From Leeuwenhoekiella sp044542075 (GTDB taxonomy: Bacteria; Bacteroidota; Bacteroidia; Flavobacteriales; Flavobacteriaceae): a DNA stretch of 64,000 bases. Below are positions 54,706-63,999 of this stretch, one piece after another. Under the pieces are notes generated by a model, which saw nothing but the letters and a program-made list of their open reading frames with translations, made no database searches and was not told where the DNA came from. Every line of letters starts with the position of its first letter. The stretch's first letter is position 1. The DNA lies in the NCBI RefSeq assembly GCF_044542075.1, contig NZ_JBITTU010000005.1, positions 300,181-364,180 on the forward strand, written 5' to 3'. Made by a program: the position numbers and the translations under genes.

Positions 54706-55314
54706 ATGCAGAAAACATTTGCGCTGATAGAATCTTTTAACAAGCCTTTAGACAAGACAGCTTTTTTTGAGGCTAAAGAAAAGTACTGCACAAGTATTAG
54801 AACTAGTTCATTTTCTATGCTTGAGAATACAAATCTCATTGAATTGATAGAAACAATCAAAAGAACGCTTAGCCAAATAGGACCTTATAAAGACCTAACT
54901 CCATTTGAAGCTTTAAACAGAATAGGTAGCGATCTAGTATTACTAGCTGGTGCAGAAAAAATATTCAACAACGAAATACCTTCCATCAAACCAAAAACGA
55001 TTTTACTCAATATGGGAAATAAAGCGGGATATGATGTGATTATAGAAACGGATAAAGGCAAGGTTTATGGCGAAGCATTTAATGCAGCAAAGTCTTTTTG
55101 TAAAGTAAAAATGAGAGAAAGTATCAATAAGCTCTTAGAGTCTTCAAAGAGCGAAGAGAGATATAGTCAAAAGCAAAGAGTCATTTTTTATAATGAAGAT
55201 ATTACAGATATAATAGAAGCATATACTAATAAAAAGGAGAAAGCAACGCCAGGTGTAATTATACACAAGATTCCTTGTAATTATAAAGAGGTTGTAGATT
55301 TTAAAGATAGATAA
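54706..55314 (+). CDS. Unknown 202-residue protein, possible nuclease-fold, inserted between hsdS and hsdR
   Basis: I do not recognise this protein. The N-terminal half is helical (LIELIETIKRTLSQIGPYK). The C-terminal half has alternating strands with GYDVIIETDKGKVYGEAF, in which an Asp and, 13 residues later, a Glu-x-Phe are arranged somewhat like a PD-(D/E)XK core (Lys lies three residues further). Then come RVIFYNEDITDIIEAY and a basic, lysine-rich end. It starts 3 bp after hsdS and overlaps the next start by 1 bp, so it is part of the operon. The nuclease idea is inference. Confidence 0.75.
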   Translation: MQKTFALIESFNKPLDKTAFFEAKEKYCTSIRTSSFSMLENTNLIELIETIKRTLSQIGPYKDLTPFEALNRIGSDLVLLAGAEKIFNNEIPSIKPKTILLNMGNKAGYDVIIETDKGKVYGEAFNAAKSFCKVKMRESINKLLESSKSEERYSQKQRVIFYNEDITDIIEAYTNKKEKATPGVIIHKIPCNYKEVVDFKDR

Positions 55315-56750
55315 TGAACACACAAAGTATACAAGTGGGAACTTGTTTAGTAAAGGATTTTTTTAAAATAAAGGTTTCTGTTTCATTACCAGACTACCAG
55401 AGGCCTTACGTCTGGGATTCTGATAAGTTAGATCAGTTATATCAAGATTTTGAAGATCATTTTTTTGACAATAATATATACAATAATAATGCGGCATTGT
55501 ATTATTTAGGCTCTGTATTATTATTTGAAAATGAAGATGGGACTCTGGAGATTATAGATGGACAGCAACGTATAACAAGTTTGCTAATTACAGACTATGC
55601 TTGGAATACGGAGGAGAAGTTTTTGCAGCAAAACCAATGGAATTTAGAGTATAAATCTTTGATTTCTTCTGCTAATCTAGAACAGAATTACAAATACATT
55701 AAGAGTACCTCTAGAAGAATTAAAGAACATATTCAAGAGATATTTTCAAAATTAGTTTTTACAGTAATTATTACGAATTCAGAAGATGAGGCTTTTACTT
55801 TTTTTGATAGTCAAAATTCGAGAGGAGTGACTTTAAGTCCTGTAGATTTTTTAAAATCGTATCATTTACGAGAACTGAAAGGAAAAGAAAATCTACAAGA
55901 GATTTTTGCTAGAAAATGGGATTCAAATAACACAGGTCAATTTTTAAATGACTTATTCAATTTGGTGTTATGGAGAGGTAGACAATGGAGAGGTAAGAAC
56001 TTAAATTATGAATTTAAAGACGCGATTTTAGATACTTTTCAAAAACAAACAATTAAAGAGAAAGATCAGGACACTGTAAATCTTTATCCAAATGCGTTCA
56101 ACACATTATCAAGTTCTCTAACTTTTTGTGACATGCAGGGTGTAGTTGTTAAACCTAATTATTTAAATCTACAAACTAAAGCAGATCAATATCCATTTGC
56201 TTTAAGGCAGCCCATTCAGAAAGGTGTAGGTTTTTTCCTTTACACAGAAAAATATTATGCTATTTACCAAATTCTGTTTGTAGAAAAGAGGTATCCTCAT
56301 TTTACTTATTTGTACGATACCCTATACAAAGGAGTTAGTTATTATTTCCGAAGTTTTTTTAGGTTAGCTATAATTTTTTATTATGATAAGTTTAAGGATG
56401 ATAAACTAACCGATTTTGGATTGTGGTTAGATTATTTACTGGGAAGTTATCGCATAGAGCAAAAATCTATAGTAGCACAAACAGTGCTCAAAATACTAAA
56501 AGACAAGGATCAAAATCTTTTAGACGTAATAGAAATGTGCTATAGACCTGAAGATGTCTTTACCTTCATAAAACATATAACTCTTAAAGATTCATATAGT
56601 AAACGAGCTAAAGAGTTAGGAGGTGAGAATGGGGTTAGAAGAAGATATCTACAAAATAACTTAGATTTTTTCCACAAACAAACTAAAGGAGTAAAGGAAT
56701 TAAACAATAAGAAAAACTGGATAAATGAATACATCATTAACAATAAATAA
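55314..56750 (+). CDS. DUF262 (GmrS-like ParB-fold) protein without nuclease domain
   Basis: In this 478-residue protein the DUF262 signature is complete: LPDYQRPYVW (about 25-34) and EIIDGQQRITSLL (DGQQR at 82-86), plus the FFDSQNSRGVTLSPVDFLKS block. In GmrSD-type enzymes this ParB/Srx-like domain binds nucleotide and drives DNA processing. The usual C-terminal DUF1524 His-Asn-His module is not present; the protein ends in a helical, basic tail. The next gene begins 26 bp before its stop, in another frame, and encodes a full DUF262-DUF1524 partner. Confidence 0.88.
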   Translation: MNTQSIQVGTCLVKDFFKIKVSVSLPDYQRPYVWDSDKLDQLYQDFEDHFFDNNIYNNNAALYYLGSVLLFENEDGTLEIIDGQQRITSLLITDYAWNTEEKFLQQNQWNLEYKSLISSANLEQNYKYIKSTSRRIKEHIQEIFSKLVFTVIITNSEDEAFTFFDSQNSRGVTLSPVDFLKSYHLRELKGKENLQEIFARKWDSNNTGQFLNDLFNLVLWRGRQWRGKNLNYEFKDAILDTFQKQTIKEKDQDTVNLYPNAFNTLSSSLTFCDMQGVVVKPNYLNLQTKADQYPFALRQPIQKGVGFFLYTEKYYAIYQILFVEKRYPHFTYLYDTLYKGVSYYFRSFFRLAIIFYYDKFKDDKLTDFGLWLDYLLGSYRIEQKSIVAQTVLKILKDKDQNLLDVIEMCYRPEDVFTFIKHITLKDSYSKRAKELGGENGVRRRYLQNNLDFFHKQTKGVKELNNKKNWINEYIINNK

Positions 56751-58707
56751 TCTTAAAATATCTTCTAAAGAATTAACTCTAAAAGGTATTGTTGATGAAG
56801 ATATGGTCTTTAATATTCCCATTTACCAAAGATTGTATGTTTGGGGAGAACAGCAAATAAGAACCTTGCTAGGCGATTTATTTAGAGCTTTTAGTGATAA
56901 AAAAAATGAGAATTATTACTTGGGCGGAATCATGTTAACTGAAAATGACAATAAGTTAGATTTGATAGATGGTCAACAGCGTTTTACAACATTATGGTTA
57001 TTAAGTAAAGTTTTGGATGGTGAATTAAATAATTTCATCTACACAACTGTAAACAAAGAGCAAAAATCTAGAATCAGTTTTTCAGTTCGAGAATTTGCAA
57101 ATCATTATTTTAATTCTAAAGATTCTTCAGCCAAATTGACTGTGGAAGAAATCAAAGAATTAGAGCCAATAAGTGATGCTATTGAATTGATTACTAATTT
57201 TATAAAGGATGAGGTTGAAGAAGAATTAAAATTAGAATTTTCCAGCTTTATCTATAATCGTGTTATGTTAGTTGCTACTAAAATGCCTGCTGACACTGAC
57301 GAAAATAAAGTTTTTGAAGCAATGAACAATAGAGGCGTTCAATTGCAACAACATGAAATATTAAAATCTACTTTACTTAGTAAACTTAAAGGAAATAGAG
57401 AATTATTACATAAATATGGATTGCTGTGGGACGCTTGTTCAATTATGGACAACTATTTAGAAAAAAATATAAAGTTAGTAGCAGACTTAAAATGGAACAG
57501 TTTATTTCCAAATGGGAGCGCAGGTGATAAGAACGATTCATTACCAAATGATATTTTGTCAAGGCTTATAACAGTTGAAAACAAAAGTTCTAATCAACAG
57601 TTGTTAAGTATATTAAAGGGGAGTAGTGAGGATAATGTAAACTCAAATGAAAAAAATAATATTTCAAGTAATGAAGATGGATATGAGGCAGAAAGTATTA
57701 GAAGTATTATAGATTTCCCAATGCTATTGCTTCATACTTTAAGGATTTATCAACACAGATATTTAAAATGTAAAAATCCTGAAGAAAGTGCAGAGGTTAA
57801 GGGTAAAAGCTTGATTAAAATTTTTAACAGTTTCGATTCATATTTTAAAACAGAGAAAAATGTAATAGAATTTATTGATCTTCTTTGGAATGTTCGAAAG
57901 CAGTTCGATAAATATGTAATTAAATGGGTAGGAAACGATGAAGATCGAGAGGAAGTTCATCTGATAAAACGGCTATACCAGAGTGAAACTTCATTTCAAA
58001 GACGAGCTCCAAAGAAGAATGAGGGTTTTGCTTTATTACAAAGCATGTTATATCATTCTCAACAAATAATCACTCATTACTGGTTAACTCCCTTTTTAAA
58101 TAAAATGCTTGATATAGATGATAAAAAACAAATTTATGCATACCTCAAAAAGCTAGATAATGAGATGTTTTGTAATAGAAGAAGGGACTTAAGAACAATG
58201 AGTTTTAAAGTTATGGAAAAGGATATTACAGAGTTAAATGGTAACTTAGAATTTGTTGCGAATACATTAAATGAAAAGCAAGGTACTGCTTATCCTAGTT
58301 ATTGGTTTTATAAGCTCGAGTATATTTTATGGTTAAGTAGAGATAGCTTAAATAAAAAAGATAGTTGGTCGGAATATAAAATGACAGCAAAAAATTCTGT
58401 AGAACACATTTCTCCCCAAAACCCAAAACAGGAAGATGTAAACATTGTTTATAGTAAAGGTGATACAGAAGAAAAAAGAATAAAAAAGCAAAATGATTTT
58501 GGAAACTTGGTTTTGCTCTCGCCAGGTATGAACTCAGAATACAGTAACAAAACTTTTAATTCTAAGAAAGTCGATTATCAAGATAAGAAGCGGTTAGACT
58601 CTTTAAAATCAGACTTAATATTTAGTAATGAAGAATGGAATTGGGAGAATTGCAAGAAGCATAGAAAAAAAATGATTGAACTTTTTGTGAATCACTTACA
58701 AAATTAA
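56725..58707 (+). CDS. DUF262-DUF1524 protein (GmrSD-type modification-dependent restriction enzyme)
   Basis: This 660-residue protein has DUF262 motifs IPIYQRLYVW (31-40), DLIDGQQRFTTLW (DGQQR 82-86) and FEAMNNRGVQLQQHEILKS. The C-terminal DUF1524 HNH-like nuclease shows SVEHISPQNP (His561), FGNLVLLSPGMNSEYSN and the following FNSKK. This architecture matches GmrSD, a type IV enzyme that cleaves DNA carrying modified (for example glucosylated hydroxymethyl) cytosine. It overlaps the upstream DUF262 gene by 26 bp and lies 5 bp before hsdR, so type I and type IV components share one operon. Confidence 0.92.
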   Translation: MNTSLTINNLKISSKELTLKGIVDEDMVFNIPIYQRLYVWGEQQIRTLLGDLFRAFSDKKNENYYLGGIMLTENDNKLDLIDGQQRFTTLWLLSKVLDGELNNFIYTTVNKEQKSRISFSVREFANHYFNSKDSSAKLTVEEIKELEPISDAIELITNFIKDEVEEELKLEFSSFIYNRVMLVATKMPADTDENKVFEAMNNRGVQLQQHEILKSTLLSKLKGNRELLHKYGLLWDACSIMDNYLEKNIKLVADLKWNSLFPNGSAGDKNDSLPNDILSRLITVENKSSNQQLLSILKGSSEDNVNSNEKNNISSNEDGYEAESIRSIIDFPMLLLHTLRIYQHRYLKCKNPEESAEVKGKSLIKIFNSFDSYFKTEKNVIEFIDLLWNVRKQFDKYVIKWVGNDEDREEVHLIKRLYQSETSFQRRAPKKNEGFALLQSMLYHSQQIITHYWLTPFLNKMLDIDDKKQIYAYLKKLDNEMFCNRRRDLRTMSFKVMEKDITELNGNLEFVANTLNEKQGTAYPSYWFYKLEYILWLSRDSLNKKDSWSEYKMTAKNSVEHISPQNPKQEDVNIVYSKGDTEEKRIKKQNDFGNLVLLSPGMNSEYSNKTFNSKKVDYQDKKRLDSLKSDLIFSNEEWNWENCKKHRKKMIELFVNHLQN

Positions 58708-58712
58708 ATAAG

Positions 58713-61700
58713 ATGAGCTACGAGTACTCCGAAGACGGTCTGATCGAGCAAGCAACTCAGGATGTTTTAGCAGAACTGGGATGGACTGTGGTTACAGCCT
58801 GGCATAAGGAAAGTTTCGGAGATAATGGTCTTTTAGGGCGCGATAATAAGGGAGAAGTAGTACTAACCCGCTATTTGCTTGCAGCACTCATTAAGTTAAA
58901 CCCTACGGTACCTAAGCATGCCTGTCTTGTAGCTATGGAGGAGATCATACAGCGTGTTGCAGACCAAAGCCTGGGGCATATTAATAAAAATAAATACACA
59001 GCGCTTAGGAACGGGGTAGAAGTAAGTTACACAGACGATAAAGGGGAGCTTATTAAAAAGAAGCTTAGGGTTTTTGATTTTCAAGAGTATAAAGAAAATG
59101 ACTTTAGAGCGGTTCGCCAGTTTGAAGTAGTAGGTGATTTATATACCCGTCGCCCTGATGTTGTGGGTTTTGTAAACGGCTTGCCTTTAGTGTTTTTTGA
59201 ACTTAAAGCCCATCATACAGATTTACGTAACGCTTTTAACGACAATCTTAAAGATTATAAAGACACCATACAGCAACTCTTTCATCACAATGCTTTTATA
59301 ATACTAAGTAATGGTACAGATGCCCGGGTGGGTACCGTAACAAGCCCTTACAAATTTTTCTTAGAATGGAAACGTATTGAAGAAGAAGAAGAGGGTATCG
59401 TGAGTCTTGATACACTGTTAAGGGGTACTTGCCATCCACGCAGGCTGATGGATATTTTTGAAAACTTTCTACTTTATGATGATGCTGGGGGAGAGGTGGT
59501 AAAATTAATGGCTAAAAACCACCAGTATATCGGGGTAAATAAAGTTTTAGAGAATGTAAAAGATATTGAAGAATTAGAAGGTAAGCTTGGAGTCTTCTGG
59601 CATACACAAGGCAGTGGTAAATCTTACTCGATGGTTTTTCTCTGTGAAAAAATACACCGTAAGCTAGGTGGTTCTTACACCTTTCTAATCGTTGTAGATA
59701 GAACAGAGTTGGAGAGTCAGTTATATGATACCTTTTCAGGAGTAGGAGTAGTCAATAACAAAGATATTATTGCCGGAAAGGCATCGGGAATGACCGGTCG
59801 TGACCACTTGAGAAAACTGCTATCCGAAAATCACAGGTATGTGTTTTCTCTAATTCATAAGTTCTCAATAGATCCTAAAGAAGAAACCGAATATCCATTA
59901 ATCACCGTGCGTAAAAACATTATTGTGATAAGCGATGAAGCTCACAGAACACAGGCAGGAACCTATGCTAGAAATATGCGTTTTAATGCCTTGCCTAATG
60001 CTTCGTTTTTGGGTTTTACAGGCACACCTTTGATCAAAGAAGAGCTTGAACTCACTAAAAATATTTTTGGGGAATATGTTTCAGTTTATGATTTTAAACG
60101 GGCGATAGATGATGAGGCTACCTTGCCTCTCCGCTATATAAATAAAGGGGAAAAATTAAAAATCGAAAATCCACAACTGGATGATCGTATGGCTGAAGTT
60201 TTAGAAGATGAAAACTTAGGGGATGATGAAAAACGAAAACTAAGTTATCTTTTTAGTAAAGATTATCCCATTCTAACCGCTCAGCCCAGACTAGAAGCAA
60301 TAGCAAGGGATCTTGTATGGCATTTTAATGAACGGGGCTATCAGGGTAAGGCAATGTATGTCGCCTTAGATAAACCTACTGCTGTTAGAATGTATGATCT
60401 AATCAATGAGTTTTGGCCTGAGTATGAAGCAGAATTAGCGAAGAGCGTTAAAAATGCAGCTGATTCGCAAGAAGTGCTGGAACTTTCAAGAAAGCTGAAA
60501 CGCGTTCAGGAAACTGAAATTTGTGTAGTAGTAAGTAGCGAACAAAATGAGGTTGATAAATTTGCTAAAATGAATCTTGATATTGAGAGGCATCGCCGCA
60601 AGATGGTATCCCGTAATTTAGAAAAGGAATTTAAAGATCCGGAAAACCCATTTAGACTTGCAATTGTTTGCGCGATGTGGATTACCGGTTTTGATGCGCA
60701 ATGTGTTTCAACAGTATATTTAGATAAACCTATAAAGGGTCATACACTTATGCAGACCATAGCTCGTGCAAACAGAGTGTATGATGATGAGAAAGAAAAT
60801 GGGCTTATTGTCGATTACGGTAACGTCTATACTAAACTTGAGGAAGCTTATGCAATCTATGGAGAAGGAGGTAAAGACACGGGAGGTAAAAATGGAACGA
60901 CTGAAAAGCCTGTTGAACTCTTAGTTGGTCTGGAAAAAGAACTTAAAGAAGCGATAGAAGAAACTAAGAACTATTTGAGTAGTCTTGATTTTGATTTAGA
61001 ACTTGTTCTTGATGCCAAACCCATGCAAAAAATTGCCAGCCTTAAAGAAGCTGAAAATGCTGTTTGTTTAAACGAGGAAACGCGAAATACATTTGAAATA
61101 ATGGCGCGTAATGTTTTTAGAAAATATAAAGCACTTTTCCCGGAACCTCAAGTTAAAAAGCACACCAAAAAATACAACGCGATTGAGGCAATTTATAATT
61201 TACTCAATCAGAAAACCAAGTCGGCAGATGTTACTGAGGTTATGATGCAGTTGCAAAGCATTGTGAGTGATAGTGTAGTTTTAGATGGAGTTTCTGAAGA
61301 AATTTCGGTAGATCTCAGCGGTTTGGATTTTGACAAATTAAAAGCCGCTTTTAAGAAGGTGAAGCGCAAAAATACCCTTGTATTTGATTTACAGAACGCG
61401 ATAGAAACAAAACTGGAACAAATGCTTAAAGAAAACCCTTTGCGTATTGAATTTTACGATCGCTATAAAGAAATTATAGATGATTATAATAACGGTAAAT
61501 CCCTGGAGAACACAGTACGTACTTTCGATAATTTAACTGATTTTATTGATTCTCTAAGTGCCGAAGAAAAACGGGCTTTTACCGAACAATTAAACCAGGA
61601 AACGCTGGCTATTTTTGATTTGTTAAAAGAAGGAAAAACGCTTTCTCCTAAACAGTTGAAACAGGTCAAGAAAGTTGCTTCAGAAACTTTAAAAAAATTA

Positions 61701-61898
61701 AAAACTGAAAAGTTGATAATTGACAGATGGAGGGAAAGTAGACAATTAAAAGCTCAGGTGAAAGGGATGATCTACGATAACCTGCTTTGGCTTCCTGAAG
61801 AATCTTACACAGACGAAGAGGTGAGCTCTAAATCATTAAATGTTTACCAGCATATTTATACCAGTTATTATGGTAATGGACAGAGTGTTTACGGTTAA
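58713..61898 (+). CDS. hsdR: Type I restriction-modification system, restriction/translocase subunit
   Basis: This 1061-residue protein has the N-terminal PD-(D/E)XK nuclease (RRPDVVGF with Asp149, VFFELK with Glu163 and Lys165), the SF2 motor with Walker A GSGKS at 300-304, DEAH at 408-411, LGFTGTPL and the late motif QTIARANRVYDD, and a helical C-terminal domain that docks onto the methylase. It translocates and cuts unmodified DNA as part of the HsdR2M2S complex. All catalytic residues are intact. It is separated from hsdS by about 4 kb of other genes. Confidence 0.97.
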   Translation: MSYEYSEDGLIEQATQDVLAELGWTVVTAWHKESFGDNGLLGRDNKGEVVLTRYLLAALIKLNPTVPKHACLVAMEEIIQRVADQSLGHINKNKYTALRNGVEVSYTDDKGELIKKKLRVFDFQEYKENDFRAVRQFEVVGDLYTRRPDVVGFVNGLPLVFFELKAHHTDLRNAFNDNLKDYKDTIQQLFHHNAFIILSNGTDARVGTVTSPYKFFLEWKRIEEEEEGIVSLDTLLRGTCHPRRLMDIFENFLLYDDAGGEVVKLMAKNHQYIGVNKVLENVKDIEELEGKLGVFWHTQGSGKSYSMVFLCEKIHRKLGGSYTFLIVVDRTELESQLYDTFSGVGVVNNKDIIAGKASGMTGRDHLRKLLSENHRYVFSLIHKFSIDPKEETEYPLITVRKNIIVISDEAHRTQAGTYARNMRFNALPNASFLGFTGTPLIKEELELTKNIFGEYVSVYDFKRAIDDEATLPLRYINKGEKLKIENPQLDDRMAEVLEDENLGDDEKRKLSYLFSKDYPILTAQPRLEAIARDLVWHFNERGYQGKAMYVALDKPTAVRMYDLINEFWPEYEAELAKSVKNAADSQEVLELSRKLKRVQETEICVVVSSEQNEVDKFAKMNLDIERHRRKMVSRNLEKEFKDPENPFRLAIVCAMWITGFDAQCVSTVYLDKPIKGHTLMQTIARANRVYDDEKENGLIVDYGNVYTKLEEAYAIYGEGGKDTGGKNGTTEKPVELLVGLEKELKEAIEETKNYLSSLDFDLELVLDAKPMQKIASLKEAENAVCLNEETRNTFEIMARNVFRKYKALFPEPQVKKHTKKYNAIEAIYNLLNQKTKSADVTEVMMQLQSIVSDSVVLDGVSEEISVDLSGLDFDKLKAAFKKVKRKNTLVFDLQNAIETKLEQMLKENPLRIEFYDRYKEIIDDYNNGKSLENTVRTFDNLTDFIDSLSAEEKRAFTEQLNQETLAIFDLLKEGKTLSPKQLKQVKKVASETLKKLKTEKLIIDRWRESRQLKAQVKGMIYDNLLWLPEESYTDEEVSSKSLNVYQHIYTSYYGNGQSVYG

Positions 61899-61952
61899 AG
61901 ATTTTAAATAAGAAGTTATCTTAATAAACTATACACATTATAAACGATTTCA

Positions 61953-62792
61953 ATGCCACGCCCACAAACCATTCAAATATTTTTACCAGACGGTGTACCT
62001 ACCAGTATCAAGGAAGCCGAGTTGACCAACAGACTCGTAAAAGCGGTTCTTTTTCCCAGAAATAAATTACAGGAGGTCGCTAAGCGTGAGCTGGTACATT
62101 ACACCGGAGTTTACTTTTTGTTTGGTACTAAAGAGGAAGATGCGAAACCCTTTGTTTACATTGGCGAGGGCGAAGATTGTTACAAGCGTATCATTTCTCA
62201 TAACCGCAATAAAGATTTCTGGACGCACGCTGTGGTAATTACTACAAAAACCAATGAGTACACCAAAACAGATGGAAAGTTCCTGGAACATTATAGTATA
62301 GCAAGAGCCCAGGAGATAGGGCGCTATGAATTAGATAATGATACCGGTTCTCGTAAGACGTCTATTTCTGAGAGTAGGGAATACGATCTTCTTGATAATT
62401 TTGAAACAGCCAAGATATTATTGGCAACCTTAGGTTATCCTATTTTTGAAGTAAAGCGTAAGCCGGTTACAGCAAACGAAGTGTACTACTGTCAGGGTAA
62501 AGATTATGATTCACAAGGCGAATACACAGACGACGGGTTTATTGTTTTAAAAGGATCAAAATGTGCGCCTGAAGAATCTCCTGGAGCTTCAGACTGGATC
62601 AAAAACACACGAACTAAACTCAAAGAGCAAAATCTTATTCAATTCATAGATAACAGATATGTCTTCATGGAAGATCATATTTTCAACTCTCCCAGTGGCA
62701 GCGCAGCGGTAATTATGGGACGCAATACCAATGGCTGGACAAGCTGGAAAAATAAGCAAGGAAACACTTTAGATGAGGTGAAGCGTAAGTAA
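61953..62792 (+). CDS. GIY-YIG nuclease-family protein with C-terminal DUF4357
   Basis: This 279-residue protein has a GIY-YIG domain: TGVYFLFG (GVY at 52-54), VYIGEGEDCYKRI (YIG at 69-71, Arg79) and the FLEHYSIARA Glu112. From about residue 195 DUF4357 follows (VLKGSKCAPEESPGAS, NSPSGSAAVIMGRNTNGWTS). Proteins of this pairing often sit beside type I restriction systems. It may act as an accessory nuclease, but its target is unknown. It starts 54 bp after hsdR and could share its transcript. Confidence 0.9.
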   Translation: MPRPQTIQIFLPDGVPTSIKEAELTNRLVKAVLFPRNKLQEVAKRELVHYTGVYFLFGTKEEDAKPFVYIGEGEDCYKRIISHNRNKDFWTHAVVITTKTNEYTKTDGKFLEHYSIARAQEIGRYELDNDTGSRKTSISESREYDLLDNFETAKILLATLGYPIFEVKRKPVTANEVYYCQGKDYDSQGEYTDDGFIVLKGSKCAPEESPGASDWIKNTRTKLKEQNLIQFIDNRYVFMEDHIFNSPSGSAAVIMGRNTNGWTSWKNKQGNTLDEVKRK

Positions 62793-62842
62793 ATTTATGC
62801 CCCAATGCAGTATCTGCACAGCAGAAACAAATTTGAAGTGGC

Positions 62843-63343
62843 CTATACTTTCCTTTCCTTATACTCAAAAAACAACTTCACTTCCTCCTCAAATATTTCT
62901 TTTGGCGTACGATGACCCATCTCGGCACGCAGATGTAGATGGTAATTAAAACCTCGTTTAAGTTGGTCTCCTAAAAAGGGTAGTGTGTCGCTGGGATCTA
63001 CAACAGTATCTTTACCACCTAAAACCACCTGCCCAAATCCGGAACCGGGAGTTTTAAACTTCGGGATATTTTGAACAACGGAGCGCTTTACTAAAGCAGG
63101 ATTAAACAGTAAAACAGGCTTGTTGAGAGCCAAACCCAAATGATATGCTGCAAAACCGCCCATACTGCTGCCCATAATGTAATCTATAGGTTGCGTTTTA
63201 TTGTCTTCATACACGTTTTGCACGGCATCGGGATTGTTTTTGTAATCTAGATCAGGAGCTATTACAATTCCGTATTTTTCTAAAACTGCTTTCTTAGCAG
63301 GGTTGAGTTTGCTTTCGAGTCCGTGAAGGTAGAGTATGGTCAT
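62843..63343 (-). CDS. YqiA-type alpha/beta-hydrolase (predicted esterase)
   Basis: This 166-residue protein begins MTILYLHGLESKLNPAKKAV, with the oxyanion HG motif, and has the nucleophile elbow GSSMGG and a late conserved GHRTPKEIFEE whose His completes the triad. The Asp is likely in VVLGGKDTVVD. The size matches the YqiA/UPF0227 esterase family, so it is a small cytosolic hydrolase of unknown substrate. It lies 20 bp downstream of the cREC gene on the same strand, and the two look like one operon. Confidence 0.88.
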   Translation of the reverse strand: MTILYLHGLESKLNPAKKAVLEKYGIVIAPDLDYKNNPDAVQNVYEDNKTQPIDYIMGSSMGGFAAYHLGLALNKPVLLFNPALVKRSVVQNIPKFKTPGSGFGQVVLGGKDTVVDPSDTLPFLGDQLKRGFNYHLHLRAEMGHRTPKEIFEEEVKLFFEYKERKV

Positions 63344-63363
63344 AATTTAAAATATATAGTGGG

Positions 63364-63699
63364 CTAATTTCGTTTTAAAAAAGCAATATAATTAGTCAAC
63401 AAACCCCGTATTTGCTCTGCTGCAACCGGGTTAGCCGAATGTACATAAAACTCCAAATTCTTCAGATCAAGCCCAGATTCATAAACCAGCCATTTGGCAG
63501 CGGCCAAACCATCAGGAGCGAGATTTCCGTTATCATCCAGCCCCAGGTCATTATCAAAACTTATATATTCTGGCAGGCCTTTATTTTGAATGTAGTTTTT
63601 AAATGCTTCAAAAGAGCGCACTACTATAAACGTTTTTGCGGTGTTAGGTTCGTAGACCATTTCGGGTGTGCGTATATCGTCTAAAAATAATTGATACAT
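63364..63699 (-). CDS. cREC-type (cyclic-phosphate-processing receiver-like) domain protein
   Basis: This 111-residue protein starts MYQLFLDDIRTPEMV and contains ISFDNDLGLDDNG, DGLAAAKWLVYESG and FYVHSANPVAAEQIRGLLT, the set of motifs that define the cREC family. These receiver-like domains keep an acidic pocket but differ from response regulators, and have been proposed to act on cyclic phosphates of RNA or nucleotides. It stands alone as a single domain. The gene lies just beyond the restriction island and is transcribed towards it. Confidence 0.85.
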   Translation of the reverse strand: MYQLFLDDIRTPEMVYEPNTAKTFIVVRSFEAFKNYIQNKGLPEYISFDNDLGLDDNGNLAPDGLAAAKWLVYESGLDLKNLEFYVHSANPVAAEQIRGLLTNYIAFLKRN

Positions 63700-63820
63700 C
63701 TGGGAATCATTATAGATTTCAAAATAGTTTTATATGAGCACTAAAAAAAATCATTTGTCAAATTCAACTGCGTTTGATCCTTAAAATCTTAGTTCTGTAA
63801 AGTTAAAGACCGTTACCGCC

Positions 63821-63847
63821 AATAGGTGTCGCACCTATTCCTTTTTT
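63821..63847 (+). terminator. Hairpin with T-run in the non-coding window end
   Basis: The sequence aataggtgtcgcacctatt forms an 8-bp perfect stem with a 3-base loop and is followed by cctttttta on the plus strand. No plus-strand gene precedes it. The only short frame is a 16-codon one at 63734-63784, so it may end a small RNA or be left from a lost gene. Apart from this and the palindrome below, 63700-64000 shows no gene. Confidence 0.5.
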
Positions 63848-63963
63848 AACTTACGGCGAGTAGCTTCAGCATTTAAATTTTAAATCGAAAAACACGGGTT
63901 AGCTTTGTAGGCTTCCCCTTTTTAGGACACCTTAAAATTCGATAAATAGTTATTATTTAGTTC

Positions 63964-63999
63964 AGGTTTGATGAAGAATTTAAATTCTTCATCAAACCT
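63964..63999. repeat. Perfect 36-bp palindrome at the window edge
   Basis: The arm 63964-63981 (starting aggtttgatgaagaattt) is followed without a gap by its exact reverse complement at 63982-63999. It may be a bidirectional terminator for genes beyond the window or a mobile-element end. Confidence 0.8.
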
